Source: Rhizophagus clarus
Taxonomy: Eukaryota; Glomeromycota; Glomeromycetes; Glomerales; Glomeraceae
DNA: 64,000 nucleotides
Direction of reading: 5' to 3'
NCBI GenBank assembly: GCA_015698045.1
Contig: BLAL01000215.1
Span: 1,240,001-1,304,000, forward strand
Shown: in pieces, positions 59,409 to 64,000 of the stretch
Layout of the letters: each line of letters starts with the position of its first letter
Position numbering within the stretch: the first letter of the stretch is position 1
Position numbers and translations under genes: made by a program
The notes under the pieces: model-generated
The model's input: only the letters and a program-made list of their open reading frames with translations
Database searches by the model: none
What the model was told of the DNA's origin: nothing

Positions 59409-61593
59409 TTAAATTTGATCAATCTCATTATAAATTTCCGGTGGAAAAATATTACCTAAAATTTTATGATTTTTTTTTAGAAACAAAAGCTTTTCAAAGA
59501 ACTTTGGCTTTAGTTGCGTACGTTTTGCTGTCATTGTATTACCTGCTTGAGAAAATAACCTTTCACTAGAAGTTGAAGTAGCGGAAATTGATAAATATTT
59601 TTGGCTAAATAAGATAAAATCGGAAATCTATTTTGATTTCCTGTCCACCATTTATAAGGATCGGTTTTAGGAGATAATTGTTGTAATGAAAGGTAATCAT
59701 TAATTTCATTTTCGGCACTTTGACTTTCTGCAAACATATCTATAAGTAAAGAGTTATTTGATTCTAATAAATCTAAATCATTACTATTTAATGTAGTACC
59801 AGTAGCAAACTCTTCTGATTCTTTAACAAATTGATATTCATCACGCAAAAGAGAAATTATCCCTTCTTTTTTTAAACTAGAAACAAAATTGAGACTTTTT
59901 ACACGTGGATCTAGCAATGCTGATATCATTCCTTCTTTTGCTGGATTTTCCCAATAATGATGTAATAAATGATATAAATTTCTTTTGACTTCTTCTTCCT
60001 TTCCTTCACAATTTAAAGGATTTTTAATCTTGATTTTTCTTTTTGTGTTTTGCATAATAATAACATCGTCATCATCACCATCTTCAAATTCAATATCATC
60101 ATCAAATGCATCATCATCATTTGTCAAATCTACTACTTCAACTTCTTTAGGAATTACTTTAATTTGAAGAGTAGCCACAACATAATACATAAAAGAAGCT
60201 GTTGCATACTTTTCACCACCTAGTAATTTAGTTGCATCATAAAAAGGTTGAAGTATTTTAGTTAATTGTTTCATAAGTTTCCACTCATCATCACTAAGCA
60301 TTATTTCTTTAAGACGTTTTAAATCTTTTTTTGTATCTGTATCAGATTCACTTTCGGTACTCATAGTTGCAATTAAAATATTAATTGCATGATGAAGTTT
60401 AAGAAGACGTTCCCATGCAAGATATGACGAATTCCATCTCGTCTTCATGTCCTGAATTGTACGCAAATACTTGTGATTTTCTGAAAAATCCTAAAAAAAG
60501 GCTATATTTAGTATTATTAATATTATGAATAAATAATGAAATATATTAAAATAAATGTGAAAATAAACCTCAGTTCCATTTAAATGACATGTTTGTATTG
60601 CCTTTAACCGTTCATTTTGTTTTGGACTCATAAAAAAATTAATAAGTCGTTTTGCACGTGCTATTAAGATTTCAACTGGTATTAAACCTTTATTTACTAC
60701 AAGATTTAATGTACGAGCTGCACAGGGAATCCGAAATGTATTAGGTAAAAGTCTAGAAGCAGCGACCATATTACTACCATTATCGGTAGTAATACAAATA
60801 AATTTTTTTTCCAAACCCCATTCAAAAATTAGATTCATTATTGTTCGTGCAATATTTTGACTTGTATGAGGATACTCCATATATTGATATGCTAACATTA
60901 TTTCTTGTAATTCGAATTCTTTGTTGATAAATGAGCACGTAACACCAATATACCCTTGATGATCTCTACCAGTCCATAAATCTATCGTGATCAAACAGAA
61001 TTTTATGGTATTACCAAATAATTTTATTAGTTCTTATTTAGAATTATTATATGCTTTAGTAATAAGTTTTTTGACGTATTTGTCACTTGGAAGAGTATAA
61101 TAAGGATCAAGTGTTTTAACTAAATTAATAAAACCTTCATTCTTTAACACATAAAGTGGTTGCATGTCATCAATTAAAAATTCTGTTAACGCTTCATCAC
61201 ACTCTCGCTTGCGCTTAGGATTTTTTGACCACTGTTTTTGAAACATTACATCAACTTTGGCTTGAGTAGGATTACTGCTAGTATTTTCTTTTTCAGATCT
61301 AAGTATACCATGATTAGCTTCTAAATGAGACCAAAATTACCAGTTGATCCATCTGTATTAATTACATGTCCACATATTTTCACATCTTTGCTTGTTCTAA
61401 TCTCTACATTGCAAGAGCCTTTTTTATGTTTGGGTTTTGGTGGATCCAGCTTATTAAAATAACGCCATATATCTGTTTTATCCACAACTAAAACCCTTCT
61501 TCTCTTTCTTCCACTTGCTTCTGTACCAGCTGTACTATCAGTTCGAGCAGAATCACTAAAATAAGCATTGTCTTCGTCATTGTTAAGTTCCAT
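59409..61593 (-). pseudogene. hAT transposase with BED zinc finger, recently inactivated
   Basis: Read from 61593: acidic N terminus, nuclear-localisation-like GRKRRRVLV, BED finger (DIWRYFNKL, C and C-G-H pattern to SHLEANHG), RNase H-like core (ITIDLWTG, TTDNGSNM, RIPCAARTLNLVVN), an intron at 60568-60492, then KTRWNSSYLAWERLL, an Asp-rich insert, ALLDPRVKSLNF and the hAT dimerisation region WWTGNQNRFPILSYLAK followed by SISATSTSSERLFSQAGN. The stop after PPEIYNEIDQI is at 59411-59409. Three simple lesions were seen: a one-base loss near 61325 inside the BED finger, an in-frame TAA at about 61036, and a one-base shift near 59615. The copy is thus young but probably dead. An active relative could still mobilise it. 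Confidence 0.85.
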
Positions 61594-62623
61594 TATTTAA
61601 AACACTAAAATTGCAAAAGTGAAAATGAAAATTGAAATTAAAAAATTTTTTCGCCAAAGATCAAAAAATCGATCATTTATATTGATTGTATTACGAAACA
61701 CAATTACACAACCAGAAAAATCAATTCTGAAAATTTGGAAAGAATTAATTCAAAAAATTCCCGATTCCTTCACTTTTTTTTTAAATTAAATTTACTCATT
61801 TAATAAATCTGACTTTATACATTTTTTTTATTTATTTATTGATTACTAAAAAAAAAATGACAGAAAACAAAAAATGTCATTAACTGAAAACTGGTAAAAA
61901 CTAAAAATAAAATATAAAAAAATTAGTGAAATGTAAGATGAAGAAATCAAATGGAAACAAATAAAATATACCTTCCCGAGATGCATCATCAAAATCTAAA
62001 GAATAAAGATTGGTTATAAGGACGAAACAGCAATGGTGAAATTATCTACTAACCTACTCATTTCTCTTGATAGATCCATCTAAAACTAAGAAGACAAAGA
62101 AAGTTCGGTTAGTAAATGTAACAAGGATGAAATAGCAGACGAAACAACAATAAAAATAAAAAAAAAGTAAAAAAAAAAAAACTAACCTACCTTTTGTTTC
62201 TCCTAATAGGCTAATAAAACGTTAAAACTGACTGAAATTAATAAAAAAAAAAGAAAGATTGTTTAATAATGAAACCAAGGACAAAGCAATAACGAGAATA
62301 AAAAATTAAAATTTAAAAAAGTAAAAAAAACTCAAAACAGCCTTTAGTAATTTAATTTATTCGCCTCGTTTCTTTCAATCTTTCCAAAATTTAAATTATA
62401 AAAAAAAAACCAAAAAAACAAACCTTTTCTGAATGTCTGTCAGTTTAAAGAATAAAATTTAAAAATAAAAATAAATTAATAAAAAAAATAAATGAGAAAT
62501 ATTGCGTTTATGTAAAAAAAAATATTTCGGGTTATCCATGGATATAATGGATTATCCGCATATCTGTTTATCCATGGATATAAGGATTATCCGCGGATCA
62601 CCTACGGATTATCCGTACAAAAT

Positions 62624-62712
62624 TAGGATTCTATCCAAAATAATAAAATGAGTATCCGCAATCCATTATCCGTACGGATACATGGATAACGGATACACGG
62701 ATCCAAACTCTA
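62624..62712 (-). repeat. Right terminal inverted repeat of the hAT element
   Basis: GGATTCTATCCAAAATAATA ... ACACGGATCCAAACTCTA is the complement of the left end at 59006-59087. Confidence 0.85.
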
Positions 62713-62869
62713 CTGAGTGAAAAGGGTTGTTTTATTTATAACAATTTAACTATCCAATAAACTATACTAATTGATCAACATTTGCCTATCCTATTCTAAT
62801 AATTTCATATTTTTTTGGCTATTTTATAATTTTTCATAATTTTTTTTTTAAATATTTTCTATTATCTTA

Positions 62870-63030
62870 GGGTAGTGACATATATTAAGCTAATAGTTTT
62901 TTACTATAGGCGCCCCAGGCAAGATATCTTGGTCACGTGCAACCAATCATATTTTTTAAAATTGTGTAACCTAAGATTTTCGCTTACCCCCCCATCCCCC
63001 TAAAATATTAGCTAATATATGTCACTGCCC
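62870..63030. mobile_element. PIF/Harbinger-like MITE (161 bp)
   Basis: The left end GGGTAGTGACATATATTAAG and right end CTAATATATGTCACTGCCC are inverted copies over about 27 bp, including GCTAATA. An exact TTA stands on both sides (62867-62869 and 63031-63033), the target duplication typical of PIF/Harbinger elements. The centre contains GC-richer GGCGCCCCAGG and a CCCCCCCATCCCCC run, unlike its surroundings. It has no coding capacity. Confidence 0.75.
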
Positions 63031-63033
63031 TTA

Positions 63034-64000
63034 ATGAAACCCAAAATAAAGGACTGATTCAGCATCACTAGAACTTTTATAATAAATTTGACCCGCTATT
63101 TTGATTTAGTATAAACTTTTTATTGATCTGATCAATCTTCTATGCCACACGCCTTCCTTTCTGAAATTTTTTAAAAGTTCGTTAACATGTCATATAAACA
63201 AAAAAATAAGATTTATAGAGAATATCTAGTAGATACTGAAATAATATTAAAAGGTCATGTTCAATATAAAATACAAACAGAAAACCTAACATGTTAATTA
63301 GTTATTCAGATATAATGGAAACTGTATGGATTATATGACTTTTTAATAATAGAGGATGAATGATGATGATATTAGAATGTTAAAAATCATCAAACCACGT
63401 CGAGAGAACTTGGAAAGATTTGAATCACAATACAATGTACTGGAAATAGTTATTATGACGATATAAAAATGATTGAAAATAAAAAACTATTTACAAAAAA
63501 TCAAGTACAAGATTACTAATTATTTAATAACTGCAATATTAACAAATAAATATGCAAATTTATTGATAATATATACTTTTAATTTTATTACTTATTGTAA
63601 TAAATTTTTTATTATTTTTTTTTTTTTACCGATGAATAAGTTCACGTCCGGATCATGTCATTTCGCATCGATTCTAGAATGAAAACTATTATAACGATCA
63701 CATTTGGTAACGTGACCTGATGAATTTGGGAGTCCATGGTATCATAGTTTTTTTACAATTAGTTATGACGTGGTTCATATAGATTTTTAAATACATTTTT
63801 TTATGTAATGAGTATAAGATAGAAAAAGTATAAAAAGTTAATGTAAACTACAAAAAAAAATAATAAAATATATGATAAAATTTAAAAAATTACAACGAAA
63901 GTTACGATTTTTAAAGAAAAAGAGGAAGATTAATCATTATAAATAGTTTGTTAAATATTTCATTTATTTTGACTCATTAGGGAGTGAGATTTGTTGTAAC
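63034..64000. other. AT-rich spacer to the window end
   Basis: Only a 69-aa frame dominated by Phe/Ile/Asn is present, which AT-rich composition explains. No gene or repeat was recognised. Confidence 0.5.

Larger units (their letters stand above)
59006..62712. mobile_element. hAT transposon (about 3.7 kb) with long terminal inverted repeats
   Basis: The left end (TAGAGTTTGGATCCGTGTAT...) is repeated in inverse orientation at the right end. The match runs about 85 bases, through TTATTATTTTGGATAGAATC, with one small indel. A second left end begins at 59092 with the same TAGAGTTTGGATCCGTGTAT. Subterminal GGATAA/GGATAC words are dense on both sides. It encodes a BED-finger hAT transposase on the minus strand (59409-61593). 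Flanking 8-mers (TAACATGG and CTGAGTGA) do not match, so one side was probably deleted or rearranged after insertion, consistent with loss of the rest of the kinase. Confidence 0.85.

Noticed and set aside
1-64000. LTR retroelements or reverse-transcriptase genes
   Set aside because: No long direct terminal repeats and no reverse-transcriptase motifs were seen; the mobile DNA here is of DNA-transposon type.
1-64000. tRNA or rRNA genes
   Set aside because: No convincing cloverleaf T-loop/acceptor pairing or conserved rRNA segment was recognised by eye; a covariance-model scan would be decisive.

Overview
The window is strongly AT-rich eukaryotic DNA with long, nearly gene-free spacers and short GT-AG introns (about 60-160 bp). 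The mix of genes fits a glomeromycotinan (arbuscular mycorrhizal) fungus of the Rhizophagus type. It holds F-box/leucine-rich-like proteins, an expanded set of tyrosine-kinase-like protein kinases (some fused to Sel1 repeats or to Cys-rich zinc-ribbon modules), hAT transposons, and many decayed gene copies. This assignment is inference from gene content and sequence style. No rRNA, tRNA or marker gene was seen that would settle it.

Layout. 0-7.5 kb: polypurine tract, an F-box gene (minus), a small Asn/Lys-rich gene (plus, 4.4 kb) and a broken kinase-like gene (6.6 kb). 9.6-11.4 kb: a complete four-exon 4-coumarate-CoA-ligase-like acyl-CoA synthetase (minus), the one clear metabolic gene. 11.4-17 kb: spacer with gene remnants and a cluster of TGATATCA palindromes. 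17.2-18.6 kb: second F-box gene (plus). 19-24.7 kb: two head-to-tail kinase paralogues (minus). The first has a 39-residue tandem repeat and a Sel1 array; the second is short, with HLD in place of HRD. 24.7-33 kb: spacer with tandem and dispersed repeats and one small 91-aa ORF plus a diverged fragment of it. 33.2-36.4 kb: a kinase with two large Cys-rich modules at its N terminus. 38.6-40.2 kb and 47.7-49.1 kb: two further kinases sharing a short zinc-ribbon plus FIQDAQL-type N terminus. 41.2-42.7 kb: a broken beta-helix protein gene with an internal duplication. 43.4-46.9 kb: decayed transposase-like multicopy element.

49.5-50.9 kb holds two nested non-autonomous hAT elements with recognisable 8-bp target duplications. 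51.4-54.7 kb holds unrecognised decayed coding DNA on both strands. 56.1-59.0 kb holds a decayed paralogue of the 33-36 kb kinase carrying three Cys-rich modules; its kinase domain is cut off by a large hAT element (59.0-62.7 kb) with a BED-finger transposase. A 161-bp PIF/Harbinger-like MITE with TTA target duplication follows at 62.9 kb.

The most interesting signals are: (1) the tandem Cys-rich modules fused to a kinase, with a three-module sister copy; (2) a perfect 16-bp palindrome, CGGAAATATATTTCCG, preserved upstream of both copies; (3) the nested hAT insertions; and (4) the expanding 39-aa repeat between kinase and Sel1 domains. The five intact kinases are probably signalling proteins that arose by local and dispersed duplication. 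The sequence alone gives no evidence of a shared pathway.
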